A program made the translations under genes and the position numbers. A DNA stretch of 22,942 nt from Rhodocyclaceae bacterium. Its GTDB lineage: Bacteria; Pseudomonadota; Gammaproteobacteria; Burkholderiales; Rhodocyclaceae. The notes below the pieces were generated by a model, which did no database searches, was not told the DNA's origin, and saw only the letters and a program-made list of their open reading frames with translations. The DNA is taken from the NCBI GenBank assembly GCA_017444505.1, contig JAFSWK010000092.1, positions 1 to 22,942 of the forward strand, in the 5' to 3' direction. This document shows positions 13,608-22,429 of this stretch, one piece after another. Position 1 is the first letter of the stretch. The number at the start of each line of letters is the position of its first letter.

Positions 13608-16600
13608 ATGATTGAGCGGGATGAATTAGAAAAAATCAAGTCGCAAATGTGGTCGTTTGCGAGCAAATTGAATGATTTGCAGTCGCGGGTTGCTGTGCTG
13701 GAAGCGCAAAATGCGCGTCTGCGGGAAGAAAATCGCGCGCTTGCGCAGCCAGTGGATTTTGCGCTGCCTGAAAATGAATTGTCCGCGCAAACGGCGCAGA
13801 TTGCGCAGGAAAATGCAGCGTTTGAACAGCCGGAAAACAGGGAAGACGCGCCAGAAAATCCATTTGTTTTGTCGGCACCGGTCGCGCCGCCGCCCGAATC
13901 CATTGCATCACCGCAGCAGCAGCCGGAAGAATTGGCGTATGCCCAGCCCGCCGGGTACGAAAAAGCGCCGGAATATGCTGTGGACAATCCTGGTTCGCGG
14001 GCGATTGACTGGCTGGCAGGCGGCAATGTGTTGCTGAAAGTGGGCGTGCTGGTGTTGTTTTTGGGGCTGGCGTTTTTGCTGCGCTATATCGGCGGGGCGG
14101 TGCCGCTTTCCGTGCGCTATCTGGCGGTGTTTGCGGCAGGCGTGGCGGCGGCAGTGGGCGGCGAAATTTTGCAGAACAAACGCCGTGATTATGGTTTGAC
14201 GCTGCAAGGGTTCGGCTTTGGCGTTATGTATCTGACCGCGTTGGCGGCGGTGAAGCTGCACAATATTCTGCCTGCGAATGTTGCCTTTGCCGTGATGGTG
14301 GTGGCAGTGGTGCTGATGGCGTGGCGGGCGGTGGTGAAAGACGCAAAAATCATGGCGCAGGTGGCCGTCATTGGTGGTCTGGCCGCGCCGGTGTTGACGG
14401 CGGACGGCACGGGGTCGTATCTGTCGCTGTTTGCGTATCTTGCGATTCTGAATACAGGCGTTGCCGCGATTGCGTGGTTCAAGGCGTGGCGGTCGTTGAA
14501 TTTGATTGGCGCGATTGGCACGCTGTGGATTATTTTGCAATGGAGCCGGGAATATCACGCCGGTTTGTTTGCAAGCTGCGAATTTTTCCTGATTTATCAC
14601 TGGCTGCTGTATACGCTGGTGGCCTGCTTTTTTGCGCATCGCACCTTGCAGGAAGAACCCTTGCGGGGCGAATTGCGCAAAATTCCCAATAACGCCAGCC
14701 TGCAACGCATTTGGGAGAGTATTTGCGCGTATGGAATGCACATCAGCGCGCTGGATAGCACGCTGTTGTTTGGCACGGCGCTTTCCACATTCTGCCTGCA
14801 ATATGCGATGGTGAAAGAATGGGAAAACGCGGCGGCGTATTCTGCCCTGCTGTGGGCAGTGGTCTATGGTGGTTTCGCTGTCCATTACAGCCGGAAGGAT
14901 GAAAATTTTGCGGTGTTGAAACAGGCGTTCGCGGTGTTGTCGGCGCTGTTCGTCACCATTGCCATCCCGCTGGCGCTGGAACAGCAATGGACAGCGTCCG
15001 CGTGGGCGCTGGAAGCGGCGCTGGTCTATGTGTTTGGCATGAGGCAGCGCCAGCCGCACACCCGATTGATGGCGCTGGTGGTGTTTGCTTTGGCGGCATT
15101 GGCGCAATGTACCGATCTGCGCCTGGCTCCGGCTTCACAGCCAACCGTGTTGCAAGGCTCTGGCATCGGCGCGTTTATCGTCATGGCAAGCGGTGCGGCA
15201 ATCTATTATTTTTGGGACAGGCTGCACCGCGAAATTTCCGCCCTTTGGGAAAAGAATGCCTTGTCCGTAATAGCGGTGTTGACGCTGCTGAATACGCTGA
15301 CCCTGCCGCTCATCACCTTGACGCCGTTGCAGTGCATTCCCGTGTTGTCCGTGATGAGTGCGGGCTTTGCGGCCTTGCAGTGGAAAAAGCCGCAAGTGGT
15401 ATTCAGCGCATTCAGCCTGTTTGCCATTGTGCTGGCCGTATCCTGCATTGGCCGCAATACGCAGCATCATGCGCTGATTGTGGTTTCTGCCGTTTTGTGG
15501 ATGGTCGCTGCCGATTTGCTGCACAACGCGCGCTGGCGGCGCATCAAACGACAAGGCCGCGTACTGGATGTCAGCAGTCCATTGGGCACAATCAATCTGT
15601 GGCTGGGCGTGTCGTTTTCCATCAAACATCTGGCGGAGATTTTGAGCGCGGATGGCAATTTTGCTTCGGTCAGCGCACGGGGCGGTGCGGGCTTGCTGGT
15701 CTGGTGCGGTTTGCTGCTGTTTGCCGCCTTTCGCAAATGGCGGGAGGCGCTGTATTCTGCCGTGTTGCTGGCGCTGGGCGGGGCGCTCTATTTCTGGCTG
15801 TTTGCCATTCCGAAATGGCAGGCGGACAATATCCTGCTTTCTGGTGCCCTGATTCTGTTCTTTGCCACAATACTGGCTGTTTTCACCCTTTTCAGATTGC
15901 CTGAAAACAAGCACGAGCAATACCTGAACAACACCGCGCATTTGAGCGTGTCGCTGGCCTATATTTTCTTGTGGAGCATATTTTTGTACGCCGCGCGCGT
16001 GCATTTTGCCATCTTGCGGCCACTGGAAACCCTGCTGGTGCCGCTGGCGGCGTGGTGCGTTTTTACGTACAGAAGCGGCTGGTTTGGGCAATACGCGGCG
16101 CTCTATCAGCAAAGCGTCAGCGGCGTGCTCGCCGTGTTTTGCGCCTTGTGGGTATTGCTGGCGAATTTTGTCGCGCCCACGGCTGATTCGCATCTGCCGC
16201 TGCTCAATGCCATCGAAATTGGCAGTATTGCCGCCCTTGCGCAATTCTGGCAATGGCAGAAACAAGGCTTGCCGGAAGAGCTTCGCAGCGAAGAGGGCAG
16301 GCGCCTCATTCAGGTGGGCATGGCGCTGGTTGCCTTAATCGTGCTCAGTGCGGGCGTGATGCGCTGCTGGCATTATTACGGCGGCATTGCGTGGAACGCC
16401 CACGCGCTGTTGTCGTCCTTTGGCGTGCAGGCCACGCTGTCGATTATCTGGTCGATTGCCGCGATTGGCTGCATGTTCATCGCCAACCGGATGCAGCGCC
16501 GCCCGCTGTGGCTTGCAGGGGCGGTGCTGATGGGCATTGTGGTGGGCAAACTCTTTCTGGTGGAACTGGCCAACCGGGGCGGCATAGAGCGCATTGTTTC

Positions 16601-16673
16601 CTTCATCATCGTCGGGCTGCTGCTGCTCTTCGTCGGCTGGTTCGCCCCCGTGCCGCCGAAAGAAGAGGCGTGA
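13608..16673 (+). CDS. DUF2339 large polytopic membrane protein
   Basis: A 1021-residue protein. Residues 1-47 form a coiled coil (ERDELEKIKSQMWSFASKL, then LQSRVAVLEAQNARLREE). A soluble Pro/Gln/Ala-rich linker follows to about residue 120. From IDWLAGGNVLLKVGVLVLFLG onward there are more than twenty hydrophobic segments to the end, finishing in a short PVPPKEEA tail. This coiled-coil plus multi-TM layout and the GGNVLLKVGVLVLFLGLAFL start of the membrane part are typical of the DUF2339 family of predicted membrane proteins, whose role is not known to me. The ATG at 13608 has AAGG eight bases upstream. It is transcribed away from the paralog pair. GC is somewhat lower and A/T-ending codons more frequent than in leuA or dxs. 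Confidence 0.88.
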   Translation: MIERDELEKIKSQMWSFASKLNDLQSRVAVLEAQNARLREENRALAQPVDFALPENELSAQTAQIAQENAAFEQPENREDAPENPFVLSAPVAPPPESIASPQQQPEELAYAQPAGYEKAPEYAVDNPGSRAIDWLAGGNVLLKVGVLVLFLGLAFLLRYIGGAVPLSVRYLAVFAAGVAAAVGGEILQNKRRDYGLTLQGFGFGVMYLTALAAVKLHNILPANVAFAVMVVAVVLMAWRAVVKDAKIMAQVAVIGGLAAPVLTADGTGSYLSLFAYLAILNTGVAAIAWFKAWRSLNLIGAIGTLWIILQWSREYHAGLFASCEFFLIYHWLLYTLVACFFAHRTLQEEPLRGELRKIPNNASLQRIWESICAYGMHISALDSTLLFGTALSTFCLQYAMVKEWENAAAYSALLWAVVYGGFAVHYSRKDENFAVLKQAFAVLSALFVTIAIPLALEQQWTASAWALEAALVYVFGMRQRQPHTRLMALVVFALAALAQCTDLRLAPASQPTVLQGSGIGAFIVMASGAAIYYFWDRLHREISALWEKNALSVIAVLTLLNTLTLPLITLTPLQCIPVLSVMSAGFAALQWKKPQVVFSAFSLFAIVLAVSCIGRNTQHHALIVVSAVLWMVAADLLHNARWRRIKRQGRVLDVSSPLGTINLWLGVSFSIKHLAEILSADGNFASVSARGGAGLLVWCGLLLFAAFRKWREALYSAVLLALGGALYFWLFAIPKWQADNILLSGALILFFATILAVFTLFRLPENKHEQYLNNTAHLSVSLAYIFLWSIFLYAARVHFAILRPLETLLVPLAAWCVFTYRSGWFGQYAALYQQSVSGVLAVFCALWVLLANFVAPTADSHLPLLNAIEIGSIAALAQFWQWQKQGLPEELRSEEGRRLIQVGMALVALIVLSAGVMRCWHYYGGIAWNAHALLSSFGVQATLSIIWSIAAIGCMFIANRMQRRPLWLAGAVLMGIVVGKLFLVELANRGGIERIVSFIIVGLLLLFVGWFAPVPPKEEA

Positions 16674-16846
16674 GGCGGCGGGCGGGAGAGCCGCCGTCAG
16701 GCGCAGCCATGATGCGCGCCCCGTCCGCACCGGCGCGGGTGTGAAAAGTCGCGGGCGGTTGACCCAATGCAGACGCACCTGCCCGCCACTGGCGGTAGAA
16801 TCCTGAAAACACTGCGTATCCATCACCACAGGAGGAGAAAAACACC

Positions 16847-17956
16847 ATGTCTCATGCTGAATCTCGCCTTCAACTCGCGCCCGGAGTCTCGCAACTGCCG
16901 GTGCGCAGCTACTTCGATGAAAAAATCTTCGCCATCGAAATGGAACGTTTTTTCACCAACGGCCCCGGCTACGTGGGGCACCGCCTGATGCCGCCGCAGA
17001 AAAACGACTGGCGCTCGCTGGAATGGCTGGACCATTCCCATCTGCTGGTCAATACCGGCGAGGGCGTGGATTTGGTGCGCAACGTTTGCCGCCACCGTCA
17101 GGCCATCATGCTGGAAGGGTCGGGCAATTCGGAGCACATCGTCTGTCCGCTGCACCGCTGGACGTATGACATGCGCGGCGAACTGCAAGGCGCGCCGCAT
17201 TTTGCGCAGCAGCCCGGCTGTCACAACCTTCAGCGCACGCCGCTGGAAGACTGGCAGGGGCTGCTTTTCCGTGGCCCGCGTTCTGCCCGCGAAGACCTCA
17301 CCGGCATGGCGCACGCCGAGGCATTTGATTTCAGCGGCTACAAGCTCGACCGCGTGGAGCTGCACGAATGCAAATACAACTGGAAGACCTTTATTGAAGT
17401 CTATCTGGAGGATTACCACGTCGTGCCCTTCCATCCGGGTTTGGGGCAGTTTGTGACCTGTGACGACCTTTCCTGGCAGTTTGGCCAGTGGTATTCCGTG
17501 CAGCGCGTGGGCATCACTTCGTTGCAACAGCCCGGCAGCCCCGTCTATCGCCGCTGGCATGAGGCGGTGCGCGCCGCGCACGATGGCAAGCAGCCCGCGC
17601 ACGGTGCTATCTGGATGGCGTATTACCCGAACGTGATGATTGAGTGGTATCCGCAAGTGCTGGTGGTCAGCACGCTGATTCCGCGCGACCTGAATCACAC
17701 CACGAACGTGGTCGAGTTCTACTATCCGGAAGAAATCGTCGATTTCGAGCGCGAATTCGTCGAGGCCGAGCAGGCCGCCTATATGGAAACGGCCATTGAG
17801 GATGACGTGATTGGCGAGCGCATGGACCGTGGCCGCTATGCACTGCTGAAAGCGGGCATCAACGAAGTCGGCCCCTATCAGTCGCCCTTTGAGGACGGGA
17901 TGCAGCATTTCCACGAGTTTTACCGCAAGGAAATGGCCGGCGTGCCGATTGACTGA
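16847..17956 (+). CDS. Rieske non-haem iron oxygenase, alpha subunit
   Basis: A 369-residue protein. The Rieske [2Fe-2S] ligands are complete: C81-x-H83 (NVCRHRQ) and C100-x2-H103 (VCPLHRW). The catalytic domain has NWKTFIEVYLEDYHVVPFHP with H191 and H196 as mononuclear iron ligands and D189 as the bridging Asp to the neighbouring Rieske centre; the third iron ligand is probably D319 or D320 (AIEDDVIGER). Such enzymes use O2 and electrons from a reductase to hydroxylate or demethylate substrates; this single-alpha layout recalls aromatic-ring and quaternary-amine oxygenases, but the substrate is unknown. No reductase or beta subunit gene is adjacent. The start is clear, with GGAGGAG nine bases before the ATG. 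A strong terminator follows, so it is a single-gene unit. The 173 bases upstream hold a GGCGGC/GCCGCC hairpin after the DUF2339 stop but no clear promoter. Confidence 0.9.
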   Translation: MSHAESRLQLAPGVSQLPVRSYFDEKIFAIEMERFFTNGPGYVGHRLMPPQKNDWRSLEWLDHSHLLVNTGEGVDLVRNVCRHRQAIMLEGSGNSEHIVCPLHRWTYDMRGELQGAPHFAQQPGCHNLQRTPLEDWQGLLFRGPRSAREDLTGMAHAEAFDFSGYKLDRVELHECKYNWKTFIEVYLEDYHVVPFHPGLGQFVTCDDLSWQFGQWYSVQRVGITSLQQPGSPVYRRWHEAVRAAHDGKQPAHGAIWMAYYPNVMIEWYPQVLVVSTLIPRDLNHTTNVVEFYYPEEIVDFEREFVEAEQAAYMETAIEDDVIGERMDRGRYALLKAGINEVGPYQSPFEDGMQHFHEFYRKEMAGVPID

Positions 17957-17978
17957 ATCCGCCCACCGGGCAACGCCG

Positions 17979-18011
17979 CCGCCCGCGCAGCGATGCCCGG
18001 GCGGTTTTTTT
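17979..18011 (+). terminator. Rho-independent terminator after the Rieske gene
   Basis: Stem CCGCCCG/CGGGCGG followed by T7, 23 bases after the stop codon. Confidence 0.88.
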
Positions 18012-18151
18012 GTGCCGGCAATCGCACGGATAGTGATTACTCATTGCCTGCGCGGTTTTCCCGCTGTGCGGGTTTTGTTATCCTGTCTCGCATCCGGGCG
18101 GGGCGTGGGGTGCCACCGCCTGTTTGCTTTCCTTTCAGGAGTTCGTTGCTG

Positions 18152-19012
18152 ATGAAACCCTCCGCAGACGTACAGCGTCCGCCGCGCCGGACGATTTACA
18201 TTCTGCCGAACCTGTTTACGACTGCCGCCCTGTTTTCCGGCTTTTACGCCATCGTGCAGGCGATGGGCGGGCGCTTTGATGTGGCGGCGATGGCCATTTT
18301 TGTGGCCATGGTGATGGACGGCATGGACGGACGCATCGCGCGGTTGACGCAGACACAAAGCCCGTTTGGTGCCGAATACGATTCGCTGGCCGACATGGTT
18401 TCGTTTGGCGTCGCCCCGGCGCTGGTGATGTATGAATGGTCGCTGGGCGGCATGGGCAAGTTTGGCTGGGCGGCGTCGTTTCTGTATTGCGTCACTGCCG
18501 CGCTGCGGCTGGCGCGTTTTAACACCAATATTGGCACGGTCGACAAAAGTTTCTTTCAGGGCTTGCCCAGTCCGGCAGCGGCGGCATTGCTGGCCGGATT
18601 CATCTGGGTGGCGACGGATGCGGGCATGAGCGGCGCAGACTTGCACGGCAGCGCCTTTGTGCTCACCGTCTTTGCCGGAACGATGATGGTCAGCAACGTG
18701 CTGTACTGGAGCGGCAAAAGCATCAACCTGAAAAAGAGCGTGCCCTTCCTTGCCGTGTGCCTGTTCGTGCTGGGGCTGGCGCTGATTTCCATTCACCCGG
18801 CGCTGGCGCTGTTTTCGCTATGTTTGCTGTACGGCGTCTCTGGCCCGCTATATTGGTGCGTACGCTGGCTGCGGCGGCGGAGTCGCCTGCAACAACTGGC
18901 GGCCAAGCGCGCGCAGATGCACGCGGCGCGCGAACACAAAACCGAATCCAGAACTGAGGTCAATACCGAATCCCCATCCCAATCCACCCCGATACAGGAG
19001 TCCGAGCCATGA
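18152..19012 (+). CDS. pssA: CDP-diacylglycerol--serine O-phosphatidyltransferase
   Basis: A 286-residue integral membrane enzyme that makes phosphatidylserine from CDP-diacylglycerol and serine, the precursor of phosphatidylethanolamine. The CDP-alcohol phosphotransferase motif DG-x2-AR-x8-G-x3-D-x3-D is complete (D59 G60, A63 R64, G73, D77, D81). ILPNLFTTAALFSGFYAI (17-34) and the later DADMVSFGVAPALV-like segment (SLADMVSFGVAPALV, 78-92) are typical of the membrane-bound type II enzyme. About eight hydrophobic segments are followed by a basic, polar C-terminal tail. AGGAG lies ten bases before the ATG at 18152; the open frame to 17993 runs through the terminator and is not used. Its stop overlaps the leuA start by four bases. 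Confidence 0.94.
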   Translation: MKPSADVQRPPRRTIYILPNLFTTAALFSGFYAIVQAMGGRFDVAAMAIFVAMVMDGMDGRIARLTQTQSPFGAEYDSLADMVSFGVAPALVMYEWSLGGMGKFGWAASFLYCVTAALRLARFNTNIGTVDKSFFQGLPSPAAAALLAGFIWVATDAGMSGADLHGSAFVLTVFAGTMMVSNVLYWSGKSINLKKSVPFLAVCLFVLGLALISIHPALALFSLCLLYGVSGPLYWCVRWLRRRSRLQQLAAKRAQMHAAREHKTESRTEVNTESPSQSTPIQESEP

Positions 19013-20553
19013 GCGAAAAAGAAACCCTGATTATTTTTGACACCACCTTGCGCGACGGCGAACAAAGCCCCGGCGCATCCATGACGCGCGAGGAAAAGCT
19101 GCGCATTGCCCGGCAGCTGGAAAAAATGCGCGTCGACGTCATTGAAGCCGGCTTTGCCGCCGCTTCGCCGGGCGATTTTGAAGCGGTGAAAGGCATTGCG
19201 CAGACGGTGCGCGAGTCGACGGTTTGCTCGCTGGCGCGCGCCAGTGAAAAAGACGTGCGCACCGCCGGTGAGGCCATTGCCCCGGCGGCGCGCGGGCGCA
19301 TTCACACGTTTATCGCCACCAGCCCGATTCACATGGAGAAAAAGCTGCGCATGACGCCCGATGCCGTGCTGGAAGCAGCGGTGGCTGCCGTCAAGCTGGC
19401 GCGGCAATTTACCGACGACGTGGAATTTTCCGCCGAAGACGCGGTGCGCTCGGAAACCGACTTTCTCTGTCGCATCTTTGAAGCCGTCATCGCCGCCGGT
19501 GCGAGCACCATCAACGTGCCCGACACCGTGGGCTATTCGTTGCCCGAAGTGTGGGGCGCGCGCATCCGTGAGCTGATTGAGCGCGTCAAAGGTGCCGAGC
19601 GCGTCATCTGGTCGACGCACTGCCACAACGACCTGGGCATGGCGGTGGCCAATTCGCTGGCCGCCGTGCAGGCGGGCGCGCGGCAGGTGGAATGCACCAT
19701 CAACGGGCTGGGCGAGCGCGCGGGCAATGCCTCGCTGGAAGAAATCGTCATGGCCGTGCGCACCCGCGCCGATTTGTTCAACGTCACCACTCGTCTGGAC
19801 ATCAGCCAGATTGTGCCGGCCTCCAAACTGGTCTCGCAGATTACCGGCTACCCCGTGCAGCCGAACAAGGCCATCGTCGGTGCCAACGCCTTCGCGCACG
19901 AATCCGGCATCCATCAGGATGGCGTGCTCAAACACCGCGAAACCTACGAAATCATGCGTGCCGAAGATGTCGGCTGGGGGGCGAACAAACTGGTGCTGGG
20001 CAAACTTTCCGGTCGCAACGCCTTCCGCACCCGCCTGGAAGAACTCGGCATCGCCATCGAGTCGGAAGCGCAACTGAATCAGGCGTTTGCCCGCTTCAAG
20101 GAACTGGCCGACAAAAAAAGCGAGATTTTCGACGAAGACTTGCAGGCGCTGATGAGCGATGAAGAAGTCACTTCCATCAACGAGCGTTTCCGCTTCGTGG
20201 CCGCCTGCTTCCATTCCGAAACCGGCGAGCCGCCCCGCGCCGAGCTGACCTTGTCCGTCGACGGCAAGGAAACCACTTGCCGCGCCACCGGCGCGGGGCC
20301 GGTCGACGCGGCGTTTCAGGCCATTGAAAGCGTGGCCAACAGTGGCGCCAAGTTGTTGCTCTATTCCGTCAATGCCATCACCACCGGCACCGATGCGCAA
20401 GGCGAAGTGACCGTGCGCCTGTCGCGCGACGGCAAGGTGACGAACGGGCAGGGCGCGGACACCGATGTCATCGTCGCTTCTGCGAAAGCCTACGTGAACG
20501 CGCTCAACCGCCTGTATGGCGGCGTGCCCAACAAGCTGAACCCGCAGGTGTGA
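19009..20553 (+). CDS. leuA: 2-isopropylmalate synthase
   Basis: A 514-residue enzyme condensing acetyl-CoA with 2-ketoisovalerate, the committed step of leucine synthesis. The catalytic DRE-TIM barrel begins IIFDTTLRDGEQSPGASM with R15/D16; the metal-binding HxH is at H204/H206 (STHCHNDLG), and NGLGERAGN and AHESGIHQDGVLK follow. The C-terminal about 130 residues (from the AELTLSVDGKE region) form the LeuA allosteric domain for leucine feedback. Length is typical of the short bacterial LeuA. AGGAG lies eight bases before the ATG, inside the end of pssA (ATGA overlap), so the two are cotranscribed and probably coupled. A pssA-leuA order is common in Betaproteobacteria, usually behind ilv genes; those are not in the window. 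Confidence 0.97.
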   Translation: MSEKETLIIFDTTLRDGEQSPGASMTREEKLRIARQLEKMRVDVIEAGFAAASPGDFEAVKGIAQTVRESTVCSLARASEKDVRTAGEAIAPAARGRIHTFIATSPIHMEKKLRMTPDAVLEAAVAAVKLARQFTDDVEFSAEDAVRSETDFLCRIFEAVIAAGASTINVPDTVGYSLPEVWGARIRELIERVKGAERVIWSTHCHNDLGMAVANSLAAVQAGARQVECTINGLGERAGNASLEEIVMAVRTRADLFNVTTRLDISQIVPASKLVSQITGYPVQPNKAIVGANAFAHESGIHQDGVLKHRETYEIMRAEDVGWGANKLVLGKLSGRNAFRTRLEELGIAIESEAQLNQAFARFKELADKKSEIFDEDLQALMSDEEVTSINERFRFVAACFHSETGEPPRAELTLSVDGKETTCRATGAGPVDAAFQAIESVANSGAKLLLYSVNAITTGTDAQGEVTVRLSRDGKVTNGQGADTDVIVASAKAYVNALNRLYGGVPNKLNPQV

Positions 20554-20565
20554 CGGCGTGTTGTA

Positions 20566-20955
20566 TCAAGACGGCGGCGTGATTTCTTCCGCCGCCGTTT
20601 GTTTTGCGGCCAGACTCGGGCGCGTGCTGCGGGCAAAGCCCAGTACGCAGAGGAACAAGGCGCAGGCCAGCAGCAATTCAATGGCGGCCAGCGCGCCGGT
20701 GGGCGGCGGGTCAAAGATGCGCACTGCGCCCTCGGTTACATAGAGCAGTTCCAGCATGGAAAACCACTGATAGGTATAACGCCGTCCGCGCCACAGGCCG
20801 GGCAGGGCGATGAGCAGCGGCAGCGCCTTCAAGGTCAGCCACGAGCCGCCCGGACGCAGTGGCGCCAGCCAGCCTTCCCACAGCACGCAATGGGCGGCGA
20901 GCAGCAAAAGCAGAACGATTGTGGCAGTGCGCCAGCGGGCAGGGGAGTGTTTCAC
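20566..20955 (-). CDS. DUF2069 inner membrane protein
   Basis: A protein of about 129 residues with four hydrophobic helices. The stretch LTLKALPLLIALPGLWRGRRYTYQWFSML followed by LLYVTEGAVR is the recognisable DUF2069 core; the start of that segment is around residue 40. Its function is not known. The start is uncertain: I use the GTG at 20955, which begins just before the first helix, but it has no clear ribosome site; an in-frame ATG at 21042 would overlap the divergent yihY gene by 47 bases. It converges on leuA with 12 bases between stops. Confidence 0.72.
   Translation of the reverse strand: MKHSPARWRTATIVLLLLLAAHCVLWEGWLAPLRPGGSWLTLKALPLLIALPGLWRGRRYTYQWFSMLELLYVTEGAVRIFDPPPTGALAAIELLLACALFLCVLGFARSTRPSLAAKQTAAEEITPPS
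20571..20605 (+). terminator. leuA terminator embedded in the DUF2069 coding end
   Basis: Nine-base stem ACGGCGGCG/CGCCGCCGT with a ten-base loop, followed by TTGTTTT, starting 18 bases after the leuA stop. It lies wholly inside the last dozen codons of the convergent DUF2069 gene. Confidence 0.6.
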
Positions 20956-20995
20956 GAAGCGGTATACTGAAAAAAACAGTTTGCGGAGGACGGCA

Positions 20996-22384
20996 ATGCC
21001 GAAAGTATACTGGCCACGGCGCGCGCCGCCTGCGGCAATCATGGAGCCGCTGCGGGCAACGCGCGATTTTTTTGCGCTGATGGCGCAGCGTTTCCAGGAT
21101 GTGCAGTGCCCGCAGGTGGCCGGCAGCCTGACCTACACCACGTTGCTGGCGCTGGTGCCGCTGCTGGCGGTGACGCTGGCGCTGTTCAGCAAATTCCCCG
21201 CCTTTTCCGAACTGGGCGAGGCGCTGGGCACGTTTTTGCAATCCAACGTGCTGCCGCCCGCCGCCTCCCAGATTGTTACCACTTACGCGCTGCAATTTTC
21301 TGAAAAAGCGGCGGGACTGACGCTGTTTGGCACCTTCGGCCTGATTATCACCACCTTGTTGCTGCTGGGCACCATCGAAAAGGTGCTCAACGCCATCTGG
21401 GGCGTGCATCAACTGCGCCCGTGGCTGACCCGCATGATGATTTACTGGGTGGTGCTCAGTCTGGGGCCGCTGGCGCTGGGCGGCAGCGTCTATGCCACCA
21501 GCCGCCTGGCGGCGCAAACGGTCGGCATGATTGGGCAACAGGCGGGCGAAGGCTTTTCCATCCTGATGGCGACGTTGATGCCGGTGTGCCTGCTGGGGCT
21601 GCTGTTTGCCTTCCTCTATTTTTCCGTGCCCAACGCACGTGTGCGCATCTCGCACGCGCTCATCGGCGGGTTGGCCGCCGGCGCGGGGTTCGTCTTCATG
21701 CAGCAGGCATTTGCCCATTTTTTGGCGAAATTCCCCACCTACACGCTGATTTACGGCACTTTTGCGGTGCTGCCGATTTTTCTCGTCTGGCTCTATCTTT
21801 CCTGGCTGGTCGTGTTGCTGGGCGCGCTGATTACGGCGGCGCTGCCCTCGTTTTTTGAACGGCGCGCCATCGCGCCCCAAGTGCCCGGGCAGGAAGTCTG
21901 GTGCGCCATCAACATGCTGTGCGCGCTGGCCAGCGTGCGCCTTGGTACGGGCGGGGCGCTCAGTTTTGAAGCCTTGTACGCGCAGGCGGGCGCATCGCGC
22001 GATGCCACGGGAGCCATTCTGGAAGACATGCGCAACTATGGCTGGGTGGCGCGCACGGACGAACAAGGCTGGGTGCTGGCGATTGCGCCCGAAGTGTTGC
22101 GGTTGCGGGAAATTGTCGCCCGCTTTGCGCTGGATGCTGCGCACTGGCAGGCGCTGCCGCGTCCATGTGGCGGCGTGCTGGCTGCCCGGCGGATTCAGCA
22201 GGCGCTGGAAGCGCAAGACTGCACTTTGCAGGAACTCAGTTTGTGGGCCGCGCAGGATGCGGGCGCGAAGGAAGGCGAGGACGCAGAAGCGGCTGCCGAC
22301 ACGGATGCGCCGCCCGCCGACGCGCAAGAAAACGGCCTGCGGGAAGGGGATGGCCATCTTGCTTCTTTTCCAGAATCCGACTAA
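20996..22384 (+). CDS. yihY: YihY/BrkB family inner membrane protein
   Basis: A 462-residue protein of the YihY/virulence factor BrkB family, once misnamed ribonuclease BN. Six membrane segments can be followed between about residues 50 and 285; conserved pieces are AGSLTYTTLLALVPLLAV, EKVLNAIWGV and YTLIYGTFAVLPIFLVWLYL. The C-terminal about 170 residues are soluble, with a winged-helix-like region (ASRDATGAILEDMRNYGWV) and an acidic Ala/Glu/Asp-rich tail. Physiological role is not settled. GGAGGA five bases before the ATG at 20996 decides the start; the open frame further upstream overlaps the divergent DUF2069 gene. TATACT at 20963-20968 may be a -10 box, without a clear -35. Confidence 0.9.
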   Translation: MPKVYWPRRAPPAAIMEPLRATRDFFALMAQRFQDVQCPQVAGSLTYTTLLALVPLLAVTLALFSKFPAFSELGEALGTFLQSNVLPPAASQIVTTYALQFSEKAAGLTLFGTFGLIITTLLLLGTIEKVLNAIWGVHQLRPWLTRMMIYWVVLSLGPLALGGSVYATSRLAAQTVGMIGQQAGEGFSILMATLMPVCLLGLLFAFLYFSVPNARVRISHALIGGLAAGAGFVFMQQAFAHFLAKFPTYTLIYGTFAVLPIFLVWLYLSWLVVLLGALITAALPSFFERRAIAPQVPGQEVWCAINMLCALASVRLGTGGALSFEALYAQAGASRDATGAILEDMRNYGWVARTDEQGWVLAIAPEVLRLREIVARFALDAAHWQALPRPCGGVLAARRIQQALEAQDCTLQELSLWAAQDAGAKEGEDAEAAADTDAPPADAQENGLREGDGHLASFPESD

Positions 22385-22387
22385 AAT
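22359..22387 (+). promoter_or_regulatory. Putative sigma-70 promoter of the rpsP operon
   Basis: TTGCTT (22359-22364), a 17-base spacer, then TAAAAT (22382-22387), 42 bases before the rpsP ATG. The -35 lies within the last codons of yihY. Confidence 0.55.
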
Positions 22388-22429
22388 CCAAAACTTTTCT
22401 GTAACGAACAGGTTTTAGAGGAATCTGGC

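Noticed and set aside
16759..16801. TTGACC and TAGAAT before the Rieske gene as a promoter
   Set aside because: The spacer is 31 bases, far too long for a sigma-70 pair.
18793..20400. Long minus-strand open frame (535 codons) opposite leuA
   Set aside because: Composition typical of a reverse-strand shadow; leuA on the plus strand is fully conserved.
20711..22357. Long minus-strand open frame opposite yihY
   Set aside because: Gln/Arg/His-rich shadow of a recognised membrane protein gene.
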